From: Geomicrobium sp. JCM 19038
GTDB lineage: Bacteria > Bacillota > Bacilli > Bacillales > Marinococcaceae
NCBI RefSeq assembly: GCF_000698125.1
Contig: NZ_BAXA01000025.1
Location: 1 to 39,893 of the forward strand
Direction: 5' to 3'
Length of the DNA stretch: 39,893 nucleotides
The notes under the pieces: generated by a model
Databases searched by the model: none
Told to the model about the DNA's origin: nothing
Seen by the model: only the letters and a program-made list of their open reading frames with translations
Part shown: piece by piece, positions 33,111 through 39,893 of the stretch
How positions within the stretch are numbered: the first letter of the stretch is position 1
Layout: the number at the start of each line of letters is the position of its first letter
Translations under genes and position numbers: made by a program

Positions 33111-34252
33111 ATGAATGGCGTCATAATTATTTTGTTCTCCATGACTCTCGCTGGGATCATCGGGCTCGTTACGAATATTATTGCGATTTCTATGTTGTTT
33201 CGTCCATACAAAACATTGTACATAGGAAAGAAAAAGGTCCCGTTAACACCAGGTCTCATTCCAAAACGCCAAAAAGAAATTGCTGAACATTTAGGAAAAG
33301 TCGTCATGAACCATCTATTAACTGCGGACGGGTTAGAGCATAAATTTACAAACCCTGCCTTCCAACAAGAAGTGTCAAACTGGGCAAAAGATAGCATACA
33401 CAAATGGTTGCAAACCGAAGAGCGTTCAATTGCAACACTCGTGCAAGAGTATGATTCTTCTATAGAGCTAGAAGAGTGGGTCTATACAAAGTTAGAAACG
33501 ATTGTTCATGAACGGGTGAACGACTGGTTAGAACAGAATCGTCATCTAACGCTCGCTGAATTGTTGCCAGAGGAAGTAACAAAAGGAGCGCATGAGAAAG
33601 TTCCAGTCGTTACAGAATGGGCGTTTGAGCGACTAGAAAGTTACTTGAATTCTGATGAAGGAAGAGCGCAGTTTTTACGAGTTGTACGTCAGTTTCTTGA
33701 GCGACAAGGCTCGTTTGTACAAATGCTCGGTTCTTTTGTAAAGCCAGACCGTATTATTGAAAGGCTTTACCCAGAAGTCGTTCGTGCAATGACTCTAGTG
33801 ATATACGCCAGTGGGTGACTACGAAGATGCAGTCAGAGTTAACGGAACAGACAAACAAGCCCCTTCATGACTGGTTAGATCATGAAGATGCTAAAGGCAT
33901 TCAGAATACGTTGATTACGTATACGTTAGAACGTTTGCCATTTGATAAGCTAATCCATCGCCCTGTTAATGAATGGAATACCTTTATTAATCCACAATGG
34001 ATTGAACGAATTGTTACGGCAAGTGTGTCGAAATCGAGCTCCGTACTTCAACGAAAACTACCTTCAATGCTTGAGTTCTTAAATTTAGAAGAGGTCGTCG
34101 CAGAACAAGTGAACGCTTTTTCAGTGGAACGATTAGAAGCAATTGTTCTTGATATATCACGAAGAGAGTTTCGGATGATCAAGTATTTAGGTGGTGTTCT
34201 TGGAGCGGTTATTGGGCTCGTCCAAGGAATTGTGCTCGTTATGCTCATTTAA
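33111..34252 (+). CDS. yheB: DUF445 membrane protein YheB (frameshifted as sequenced)
   Basis: A protein of about 380 residues after repair. N-terminal membrane helix (IIILFSMTLAGIIGLVTNII) followed by AISMLFRPYKTLYIG and KVPLTPGLIPKRQKEIAEHLG, the DUF445 hallmark, a long helical middle with coiled-coil character, and a C-terminal membrane helix (GGVLGAVIGLVQGIVLVMLI). The frame breaks near 33791-33797: the first part stops at 33818 and the rest (SDIRQWVTTKMQSELTEQ) is in the -1 frame, so one base is probably missing. ATG 33111 follows AGGAG by ten bases. Sporulation-associated in B. subtilis; molecular role unknown. Confidence 0.85.
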
Positions 34253-34265
34253 TGTGAGTTTTTCT

Positions 34266-34294
34266 TTGTCAATTGAGTTGAACAATGTTATCCT
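34266..34294 (+). promoter_or_regulatory. promoter candidate for yheA
   Basis: TTGTCA (34266-34271), 17 bases, TATCCT (34289-34294), 45 bases before the yheA start. Confidence 0.5.
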
Positions 34295-34339
34295 CGTGTG
34301 AGTGTGCCAGTTACGTGGCAAATGATAGGAGGATGCAAA

Positions 34340-34690
34340 ATGTCTAATTTACAAGATACAGCGCAACAACTTGCGAATGCAATTGCTGAAAGTGATGAAT
34401 TTAAGGAACTTGAGCGTCTACACAAAGAAGTTGAAAGTGATGAGGTTGCAAGCCGCATGCTTACGAACTTCCGTGAAATTCAATTAACACTTCAAGAAAA
34501 GCAAATGCAAGGTGAACAACCTTCAGAAGAAGAAATTATGCAAGCTCAAAAACAATTTGAATTGGTTCAACAACATGAAACGATTTCAAAATTAATGGAG
34601 CAAGAGCAAAAAATGAGCCAAGTGATCGGTGAAGTAAACCAACTGATTACACAACCACTTGAGCGTCTTTACGGAGCTCCAGAGCAGTAA
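34340..34690 (+). CDS. yheA: YheA/YlbF/YmcA family regulator-like protein
   Basis: A 116-residue all-helical, strongly charged protein (LANAIAESDEFKELERLHKE, EEIMQAQKQFELVQQHETIS), the YlbF/YmcA/YheA family. Paralogues YlbF and YmcA form the Y-complex with YaaT in B. subtilis, affecting RNA processing and Spo0A activation; YheA itself is uncharacterised. ATG 34340 follows AGGAGG. Monocistronic with its own promoter candidate and terminator. Confidence 0.88.
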   Translation: MSNLQDTAQQLANAIAESDEFKELERLHKEVESDEVASRMLTNFREIQLTLQEKQMQGEQPSEEEIMQAQKQFELVQQHETISKLMEQEQKMSQVIGEVNQLITQPLERLYGAPEQ

Positions 34691-34696
34691 TATGCA

Positions 34697-34738
34697 AACC
34701 GGGAAACGAAGCAATCACGCTCGTGTCCCGGTTTTTTT
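34697..34738 (+). terminator. terminator after yheA
   Basis: AACCGGGA (34697-34704) pairs with TCCCGGTT (34726-34733) around a 21-base loop, then seven Ts. Confidence 0.8.
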
Positions 34739-34876
34739 GTTGGCGAGCTATAGTGGAAGTAAAGGTTAGATGTATAAAGGTCGTTTTAAGTTCCTACTAA
34801 GACATGTTCTATTCTGTTTGTTTCGTACATATTTTTTAGCAATAGGACGGTGTATAAGAAGGAGTGGACAAAAGTT

Positions 34877-35721
34877 ATGAACTATCGGATGTTAGCACTT
34901 TCTGTTGATGGAAGCATATTAAAAGAAAATGGGCGCATGTCTAGAACGACGAAGGAAGCCATTGAATTCGTCCAAGACAAAGGTGTATATGTGACATTAT
35001 GTTCCAATCGTTCACACCAGCAGCTAGAGAAAATTGCTAAGCATTTGAAGATTAATCATGAGTTGATCTCCTATGGTGGCGGGTTAATTGCTGGAAAAGC
35101 AGATAAACCTCTTCATGCAGCGAGGTTCCCTGTAGAAATGGCGAGAGATGTTGCGATGGAATTGGAACATTTTTCGTGCCAAATCGTTGTTGAACATGAA
35201 AAGTTTGAACTTACAAACCGTCAGCAACAACCACAAAATTTCTTAGGTAAAATGACAGTAAGCCTTAGCGAATCACTATTTTCACAATCAGTCGTTGATC
35301 ATTTAAGTGAACACATTGATTTACATCGAATCGAACCAATTCGCTTCCGCGTTCATTTTGAGACGGAAGAATTAAAGGCGATTGCAGTGAAACATTTACA
35401 TGAACGGATTCCTGATGTGAGAATTTTAGATTTGCGACTTGATCAGACGATTTACATTAGTACGAAACAAGCAACAAAAGCAGAATCTCTTCTATTCTTA
35501 GGTCACGAATTAGGATAAGACCAGAAGAGATCGTTGCAACAGGGTGTAAAGTCGGGGACGAACAATTATTAAATTCTGTTGGCATAGGAGTCGCAATGGG
35601 CGGCTCACCACCATCGGTTGTATCCGCTAGTAATTGGTTAACTCGCTCTGTAGATCAAAACGGACTCGCTTATATGATTAAAGAAGTATTTAGAAAACAG
35701 ATGAAAGTCAGTCTCCTTTAA
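34877..35721 (+). CDS. yhaX: HAD superfamily (Cof-type) protein YhaX, probably catalytically degenerate; frameshifted as sequenced
   Basis: A Cof-type HAD fold of about 281 residues. The first motif reads SVDGS (residues 9-13): the nucleophile Asp of DxDGT is Ser. Motif II is TLCSNR. Motif IV reads TGCKVGDEQLL, with Cys where the first metal-binding Asp (GDxxND) is expected, followed by the usual IGVAMGG. The frame breaks at 35515: the first part stops at 35518; restoring one A in GGATAAG gives LGHELGIRPEEIVATG, and the gene then ends at 35721. ATG 34877 follows AAGGAG by 13 bases. Position before yhzC and yhaQP matches B. subtilis yhaX, a sigma-E gene. Confidence 0.8.
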
Positions 35722-35729
35722 ACCACAAG

Positions 35730-35766
35730 AAAGGCTTAACGAATGCAATTATTCGTTAAGCCTTTC
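35730..35766. terminator. bidirectional terminator between yhaX and yhzC
   Basis: A 15-bp perfect stem: arms 35730-35744 and 35751-35765 (AAAGGCTTAACGAAT and its complement), 6-base loop. Confidence 0.8.
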
Positions 35767-35775
35767 GTTCGTCTG

Positions 35776-35955
35776 TTAGCGATAGAAAAGTAACAACTTT
35801 CCCGCTCGTACTAGACGATGAGTTGTCGTGGAATAAGACTTTTCTTCAAGGAGTTTCTTCCCGTGGTCAATCGCTTCTTGATCATTTGGGAATGTGAATG
35901 ACTCATTTAGAAGTAGCTCGCCTTTTTTGTCAAAAACGGTTAATGCGTAGCTCAT
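35776..35955 (-). CDS. yhzC: small protein YhzC
   Basis: A 59-residue soluble protein starting MSYALTVFDKKGELLLNESF, ending in a basic hydrophobic segment (HRLVRAGKLLLFYR). RBS CTGGAGGTAG precedes ATG 35955. Convergent with yhaX, divergent from yhaQ, the place of yhzC in B. subtilis; sequence recognition is by memory and position. Function unknown. Confidence 0.7.
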   Translation of the reverse strand: MSYALTVFDKKGELLLNESFTFPNDQEAIDHGKKLLEEKSYSTTTHRLVRAGKLLLFYR

Positions 35956-36017
35956 GTTGCATCTACCTCCAGTTAATTTGTTAGAATTATACCATAAATC
36001 AAAACGTTTTGTAGAGC

Positions 36018-36046
36018 TTGTTCTTAAGTAATGAAGTTGCTATAGT
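36018..36046 (+). promoter_or_regulatory. sigma-A promoter of yhaQP
   Basis: TTGTTC (36018-36023), 17 bases, TATAGT (36041-36046) with an extended TGC before the -10. Confidence 0.6.
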
Positions 36047-36072
36047 ACAAGGCGACGAAGAAAGAGGGTGAC

Positions 36073-36977
36073 ATGGATATGTCATTGATGATAAAAGGTG
36101 TTACAAAAAAGTACGGTTCTAAGGTCGCTGTAGAAAATCTTTCATTTGAAGTGAACCGCGGTGAAATGTTTGGTTTGCTCGGTAGGAATGGTGCTGGGAA
36201 GACAACGACATTCCGTTTAATGCTCGGACTGTTAAAAGCAAATCAAGGGACCATTACGTGGGGCAATGTAACGCCAGTCAAACTAACGAGTCGAACGATT
36301 GGTTATTTACCTGAAGAGCGAGGGCTCTATCCAAAGTTAAATGTGATGCAACAACTGATTTATCTTGGTCGTCTTAAAGGCATGACAAAGCGAGAAGTCA
36401 AAGATGAAGTCACGAAGTGGTTACGTCAATTTGAAGCATTGCAATATGAAAATAAACGAATGGAACAATTATCAAAAGGAAATCAGCAGAAGATCCAATT
36501 TATTGCGAGTGTTATGCATAAACCAGAACTACTTATTTTGGATGAACCTTTTAGTGGTTAGATCCGATTAACATTAATGTGTTAAAAAAGGCAGTCTTTG
36601 ATTTAAGAGATCAGGGGACGACGATTGTTTTTTCAAGTCATAGAATGGATCACGTAGAATCTCTTTGTGAGAATTTGAGCATTTTGAATAATGGACAACA
36701 AGTGGCATATGGTTCTCTTCAACAAATAAAAGCGGCTTATCGGAGTCGGACGATTCGCATTAAGGCCGATTTTTCTTTAGGTTATTTACTGACGCTTAAC
36801 GGTGTGATCGATGTACAAGAAGAAGCTCATGAAACTCGAGTTGTCGTTCAAACCGAGGCAATAGTGAATGCCGTCTTTGAAGCGTTACATAACAAAGGAA
36901 ACGTTCAACTATTTGCGGTTGAGGAACCAACGCTTCATGATATCTTTATTGATAAGGCAGGTTCCGCACATGCGTAA
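36073..36977 (+). CDS. yhaQ: ABC transporter ATP-binding protein YhaQ (frameshifted as sequenced)
   Basis: ATPase of an ABC-2 type exporter with YhaP; NatA-like. Seen: Walker A GRNGAGKTT, Q/E-loop region LPEERGLYPKLNV, signature LSKGNQQKIQF, Walker B LLILDEPFSGLDP (after repair) and the switch His in SSHRMDHVE. The frame breaks at 36558-36559: TT should be TTT, giving FSGLDPININVLKK. ATG 36073 is close behind GAGGGTG; ATG 36079 has more usual spacing. Length about 301 residues. It overlaps yhaP by eight bases, so translation is coupled. Sodium or drug export is inferred from the family. Confidence 0.87.
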
Positions 36978-38253
36978 TATCGGTCTCGTACTTTGGCACA
37001 CATTCTATACGAAAGTCGTTTCTAAAACGTTTTTCTTCACGTCATTTTTTATGATTTTGTTTATGTCGATCATTTTGAATATCGAAGCGATCCTCGACTT
37101 TTTTGACGATGATCCTGAAACGAGCGTCTATTCGGTTGCTGTTGTTGATGAGACAGAAGAGGTCTTCGGAGAATTAGAGCATGTCTTTGATCAACGTGAC
37201 GAGACCATTCATTTTGAGCAATACGATTCGTCTAGAGTAAGCGATGAAGAAGTGTATGATCGTTATGATGCTATGCTTTTTATTGAAGGGACAGTGGATC
37301 ACCCAGTTGCTCATTACGAAGCCCCGTCAATCAACCAATCGTATTTGCCGAGAGTTCTTGAATCGGAAATCCAGTCAATTGCAGAAGAGAAACGGATTGA
37401 GCAGTCGGGGATTTCTGAAGATGTGATCGATAACATTGCTCAGCCCATCACTTTCTCATTAGAAGCAAGTGATGATAACGCCCGTTCCGAAGCGGAACTC
37501 GACCAGGCACGCTTTTTCGTTTATATTCTATTGTTCGTCATTTATTTTACAGTGTTATTCCTTGGCAACATGATTGCTTCAGAAGTGGCGACAGAGAAGA
37601 GTTCACGAGTCATGGAGCTGTTAATTACGAGCACGTCACCCGCACAGCAAATGTTTGGCAAGATTCTTGGGGTTGGGCTTGTCGGTCTTACCCAATACAG
37701 CATTATCTTTCTCGTGGCGCTTGTTACTTTTGGGATAGGGATGGATGGTTCGCTTCCGCAAGTTAGTGGTAATGTCGGACAAGCTGAACAAGAAATGATT
37801 CAAGAAGCGAGCTTCTCGTTAGAGCTATTTATGTTAGCGTTTGTTTATTTTGTACTCGGTTACTTTTTATACGCGACACTTGCTGCAATGCTCGGCTCGT
37901 TAGTGACGCGAATTGAAGATGTAGGTCTTGCAGTAGGACCAATGAATATGCTCGTTATTCTAGCGTTACTCATTTCAATGTTTAGTTTAGGCAACCCATC
38001 GGCAACAATTACTACGGTAACGTCGTATATTCCATTTTTTACGCCAATGATTATGTTTTTGCGGGTTGGAATGGGAGAAGCGTCCTCATTTGAAATGATT
38101 CTTTCGTTTGTTCTTCTTTTCATATCGATTGCAATTTTAATGGTCATTGCAACGAGGGTCTATCGCGGAGGCGTGCTTTTGTATTCCCAAGGACGTTTAA
38201 TCGAGATGATTAAACGTGCATTAATTGTAACAAATCGAGAAAAGGACAATTAG
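36970..38253 (+). CDS. yhaP: ABC transporter permease YhaP (ABC-2, NatB-like)
   Basis: Membrane partner of YhaQ, 427 residues. One N-terminal membrane helix (FFFTSFFMILFMSIIL) is followed by a large extracytoplasmic acidic domain (about 45-180) and then about five helices in the C-terminal half (FFVYILLFVIYFTVLFLGNM; LFMLAFVYFVLGYFL; LVILALLISMFSLG). The segment MIASEVATEKSSRVMELLI after the second helix is typical of NatB-type permeases. ATG 36970 is chosen over an upstream in-frame ATG inside yhaQ. Plasma membrane. Confidence 0.88.
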   Translation: MRNIGLVLWHTFYTKVVSKTFFFTSFFMILFMSIILNIEAILDFFDDDPETSVYSVAVVDETEEVFGELEHVFDQRDETIHFEQYDSSRVSDEEVYDRYDAMLFIEGTVDHPVAHYEAPSINQSYLPRVLESEIQSIAEEKRIEQSGISEDVIDNIAQPITFSLEASDDNARSEAELDQARFFVYILLFVIYFTVLFLGNMIASEVATEKSSRVMELLITSTSPAQQMFGKILGVGLVGLTQYSIIFLVALVTFGIGMDGSLPQVSGNVGQAEQEMIQEASFSLELFMLAFVYFVLGYFLYATLAAMLGSLVTRIEDVGLAVGPMNMLVILALLISMFSLGNPSATITTVTSYIPFFTPMIMFLRVGMGEASSFEMILSFVLLFISIAILMVIATRVYRGGVLLYSQGRLIEMIKRALIVTNREKDN

Positions 38254-38273
38254 GTTTTCATAGAAGACTTTGG

Positions 38274-38279
38274 TATAAT
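38274..38279 (+). promoter_or_regulatory. extended -10 promoter element
   Basis: Perfect TATAAT preceded by TGG, 33 bases before the small membrane protein start; no good -35 seen. Confidence 0.45.
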
Positions 38280-38311
38280 TGCATAGCAACTGACAAGAGA
38301 GGGGTGAGACT

Positions 38312-38581
38312 ATGATTGAAATGATATCAGATACTGAGTGGTTTACGTTTATGTTGTTGCTTTCACAAATTGCGCTACTCGGTTTGCAGATTCGATTATT
38401 TATCGAGTTTGCATACGTATGGGATGAACGGCATGTTCACCAACGGTGTTATCAAAGTAAAGATATAGAAGCTCATAGTCTCAACCCTAGACGGACATTT
38501 AGCATCATTAAGCGCAAAGTACCGTCGCTTGCGGATCATTCATCCGATGATGATGAAGTTTCTTTCCTTCATACTCGTTAA
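38312..38581 (+). CDS. small single-pass membrane protein
   Basis: Not recognised. An 89-residue protein with one membrane helix (FTFMLLLSQIALLGLQIRLF, about residues 11-30) and a basic then acidic soluble tail (FSIIKRKVPSLADHSSDDDE). GAGAGGGGTGAG precedes ATG 38312. It sits 29 bases before the yidC start, so probably co-transcribed; a link to membrane protein insertion is only suggested by position. Confidence 0.65.
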   Translation: MIEMISDTEWFTFMLLLSQIALLGLQIRLFIEFAYVWDERHVHQRCYQSKDIEAHSLNPRRTFSIIKRKVPSLADHSSDDDEVSFLHTR

Positions 38582-38610
38582 CGTGTTGTAAAAACGAAGG
38601 AGGAAATGAA

Positions 38611-39387
38611 ATGAAACGACGATTACAAATGATAACGTTACTCGTTATAGCTCTAATAGTATTAGCCGCTTGTGGAATGGACCAAGCACCAATTACTTCT
38701 GAAAGTGAAGGCATATGGGATCACTTTTTCGTATTTCCGCTTTCGTGGTTAATCATCCAAGCTGCAGAGCTGTTTAACGGCAGTTATGGACTTGCAATTA
38801 TGCTTATGACGGTCGTTATAAGGTTGGCGATTTTGCCGTTGTTTTTGAAGCAACAAAAAAGCAGTAAGGCTATGCAAAAACTAAGACCTGAATTGGATAA
38901 GCTTCGTGAAAAGTACGATCCAAAAAAGCAAGAAGATCAAGCGAAAATGCAGCAAGAAATGATTCAGCTCTATCAAAAAAGTGGCATTAACCCGTTAATG
39001 GGGTGTCTTCCGATCCTCATTCAAATGCCGATTTTAATGGCGTTTTACTTCGCTATCATTCGAACGGAAGAAATTGCTACACACAGTTTTCTATGGATGG
39101 ATTTAGGAGCACCAGATCCGTATTACATTATGCCTGCACTAGCCGGGGTACTCATGTATTTGCAAATGCAACTGAGCACGAGACAATTGCCGCAAGAGAT
39201 GGCTGCTCAAATGAAGATTATGCAATATATTATGCCGGTCATGATCGTGTTTATCGGGATCGCTTTACCGTCTGCACTATCTCTTTACTGGGCAACAGGA
39301 AGTTTGTTTATGATCATCCAAACGTATGTCATTCAAATGCGTGATAAGCGTAATGAGGCAAGTAGTGATGTCGCTACTGAACAATAG
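38611..39387 (+). CDS. yidC: YidC/Oxa1 family membrane protein insertase (lipoprotein form)
   Basis: Inserts and folds membrane proteins with or without Sec. The 258-residue product has a signal peptide with lipobox LAAC (Cys21), the Gram-positive lipoprotein form (SpoIIIJ/YqjG type). Five membrane segments follow; the hydrophilic-groove arginine is in VVIRLAILP, and a charged cytoplasmic loop (KLREKYDPKKQEDQAKMQQE) separates helices 1 and 2. RBS AAGGAGG precedes ATG 38611. No rnpA, jag or trmE neighbour, so this is likely not the oriC-linked copy but a second paralogue. Confidence 0.93.
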   Translation: MKRRLQMITLLVIALIVLAACGMDQAPITSESEGIWDHFFVFPLSWLIIQAAELFNGSYGLAIMLMTVVIRLAILPLFLKQQKSSKAMQKLRPELDKLREKYDPKKQEDQAKMQQEMIQLYQKSGINPLMGCLPILIQMPILMAFYFAIIRTEEIATHSFLWMDLGAPDPYYIMPALAGVLMYLQMQLSTRQLPQEMAAQMKIMQYIMPVMIVFIGIALPSALSLYWATGSLFMIIQTYVIQMRDKRNEASSDVATEQ

Positions 39388-39395
39388 ATGAGAAG

Positions 39396-39455
39396 TCCTT
39401 GTCTTCAACACCAGAGCAGAATGTGGTGCTTGAAGGCGAGGATTTTTGTTTTTTA
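39396..39455 (+). terminator. terminator after yidC
   Basis: A long imperfect stem (39396-39412 against 39423-39442) around CAGAGCAGAATG-type loop, then GGATTTTTGTTTTTT. Confidence 0.7.
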
Positions 39456-39512
39456 CTCACCAATCTTTCATTTGTGAATAGCGTAGTGGGTAGAAGGAGG
39501 TAGGCGATTATA

Positions 39513-39893
39513 ATGGATTCTATGAAACAAAAATACGATCATTGTGTGCAACACGTTGGGCAGAACGTGCACGTTCAGATGTTTGATGAGAAGACCTTCC
39601 AAGGGTTTTTAGAGAGTGTCGATGATGAACACGTCTATTTATTAGTCCCTGAAAATGTAGCGGATGGAGAGGGAGTAGCCGCTGCGTATATTCAACATGG
39701 AGGCCAAGGCCATCACCACGGAGGCCACCACCATCATGGAGGTCAAGGCCATCACCACGGAGGCCACCACCATCATGGAGGTCAAGGCCATCACCACGGA
39801 GGCCACCACCATCATGGAGGCCAAGGCCATCACCACGGAGGCCACCACCATCATGGAGGTCAAGGCCATCACCACGGAGGCCACCACCATCAT
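39513..39893 (+). CDS. His/Gly-repeat protein with an Sm-like N-terminal region (partial, runs off the window)
   Basis: Open to the last base: 127 codons seen, no stop. Residues 1-61 form a small soluble domain; VGQNVHVQMFDEKTFQGFLE and DDEHVYLLVP look like the short beta-strand pattern of Sm-like proteins. From residue 62 it is a perfect tandem repeat, HGGQGHHHGGHHH, five copies to the window end, 7 of 13 residues being His. GAAGGAGGTAG precedes ATG 39513. Sm-like Bacillus proteins with low-complexity tails occur in spore-coat contexts; that role, and Ni/Zn/Cu binding by the tail, are inferences. The antisense ORF here is a shadow. Confidence 0.75.
   Translation, partial: MDSMKQKYDHCVQHVGQNVHVQMFDEKTFQGFLESVDDEHVYLLVPENVADGEGVAAAYIQHGGQGHHHGGHHHHGGQGHHHGGHHHHGGQGHHHGGHHHHGGQGHHHGGHHHHGGQGHHHGGHHHH
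39696..39893 (+). repeat. 39-bp tandem coding repeat, five copies
   Basis: Units start at 39696, 39735, 39774, 39813 and 39852 and continue past the window end. They are identical except one synonymous Gly codon: GGC in units 1 and 4, GGT in units 2, 3 and 5. Such near-identity implies recent duplication by slippage or recombination, and copy number is likely to vary between strains. Confidence 0.95.

Noticed and set aside
33864-34252. Second half of yheB as a separate gene
   Set aside because: It continues DUF445 sequence with the expected C-terminal membrane helix and has no RBS at its first start codon.
3003-36560. Programmed ribosomal frameshifting as the cause of the broken frames
   Set aside because: No slippery heptamer plus pseudoknot at the breaks, both +1 and -1 shifts occur, and unrelated genes are affected; base loss in short runs explains them better.
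39642-39893. Minus-strand ORF with MMVVASVVMAL repeats
   Set aside because: Antisense shadow of the His/Gly repeats; the plus frame has a strong RBS, ATG and a non-repetitive domain before the repeats.
39696-39893. CRISPR-like array
   Set aside because: Units are directly joined with no spacers, multiples of three and in frame with an upstream coding domain.

Overview
The window is chromosomal DNA from a low-GC, endospore-forming Bacillaceae, most likely an alkaliphilic Bacillus-like genus. Evidence: prkA, yhbH, spoVR, an alpha/beta-type SASP, the yheE-yheB-yheA and yhaX-yhzC-yhaQ-yhaP blocks, sipS-type signal peptidase, and AGGAGG-type ribosome binding sites with TTG/GTG starts. There is no phage, transposon or CRISPR array. 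It reads as vertically inherited core genome with local rearrangement relative to B. subtilis.

Layout. 1-1490: a 14-gene tRNA operon (Asn-Ser-Glu-fMet-Asp-Phe-Thr-Tyr-Trp-His-Gln-Gly-Cys-Leu) with its own sigma-A promoter and terminator. 1505-2041: dut. 2201-7750: reductive pyrimidine catabolism operon (preT-preA-hydA-small ORF-carbamoylase). 7827-10820: a membrane protein with a Bax-inhibitor-like C-terminus and an S13 D-Ala-D-Ala carboxypeptidase. 10831-12510: small ORFs, a lone tRNA-Leu(CAA) and a B3/B4 protein. 12562-15271: queG, amidase and trmL, in the order seen in the B. subtilis yhbA-yhbB-cspR region. 15278-26317: sporulation-linked block with prkA, yhbH and spoVR, interleaved with a PrcB-like secreted protein, sipS, msrA, pgcA, an arylamine N-acetyltransferase and acylphosphatase. 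26411-27131: LemA-like protein with a structured 3' region. 27274-32427: leucine/branched-chain acyl-CoA degradation operon (yngJ-yngH-yngHB-yngF-yngE order) behind a perfect cre-type site and a second palindrome. 32527-38253: SASP, yheE, yheB, yheA, yhaX, yhzC, yhaQ, yhaP. 38312-39893: small membrane protein, lipoprotein YidC, and a His/Gly-repeat protein cut by the window end.

A dominant technical feature: eleven genes (preT, preA, amidase, msrA, spoVR twice, acyl-CoA dehydrogenase, biotin carboxylase, enoyl-CoA hydratase, yheB, yhaX, yhaQ) are interrupted by small indels, most of them a one-base loss in a short run of identical bases. Both sides of each break keep family-typical protein sequence, so I interpret these as consensus errors and annotate each as one gene.

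Functional themes: the pre/hyd block should convert uracil or thymine to beta-amino acids; the yng-type block should carry leucine-derived isovaleryl-CoA to HMG-CoA, but lacks HMG-CoA lyase here; prkA, yhbH and spoVR each have a sigma-E-like promoter candidate with the same 14-base spacer. I found no clearly new defence or mobile system. The most unusual items are the His-rich 13-residue repeat protein, the Bax-inhibitor-like protein with an extra N-terminal domain, a degenerate HAD protein, and a possible structured RNA at 26411-26540.
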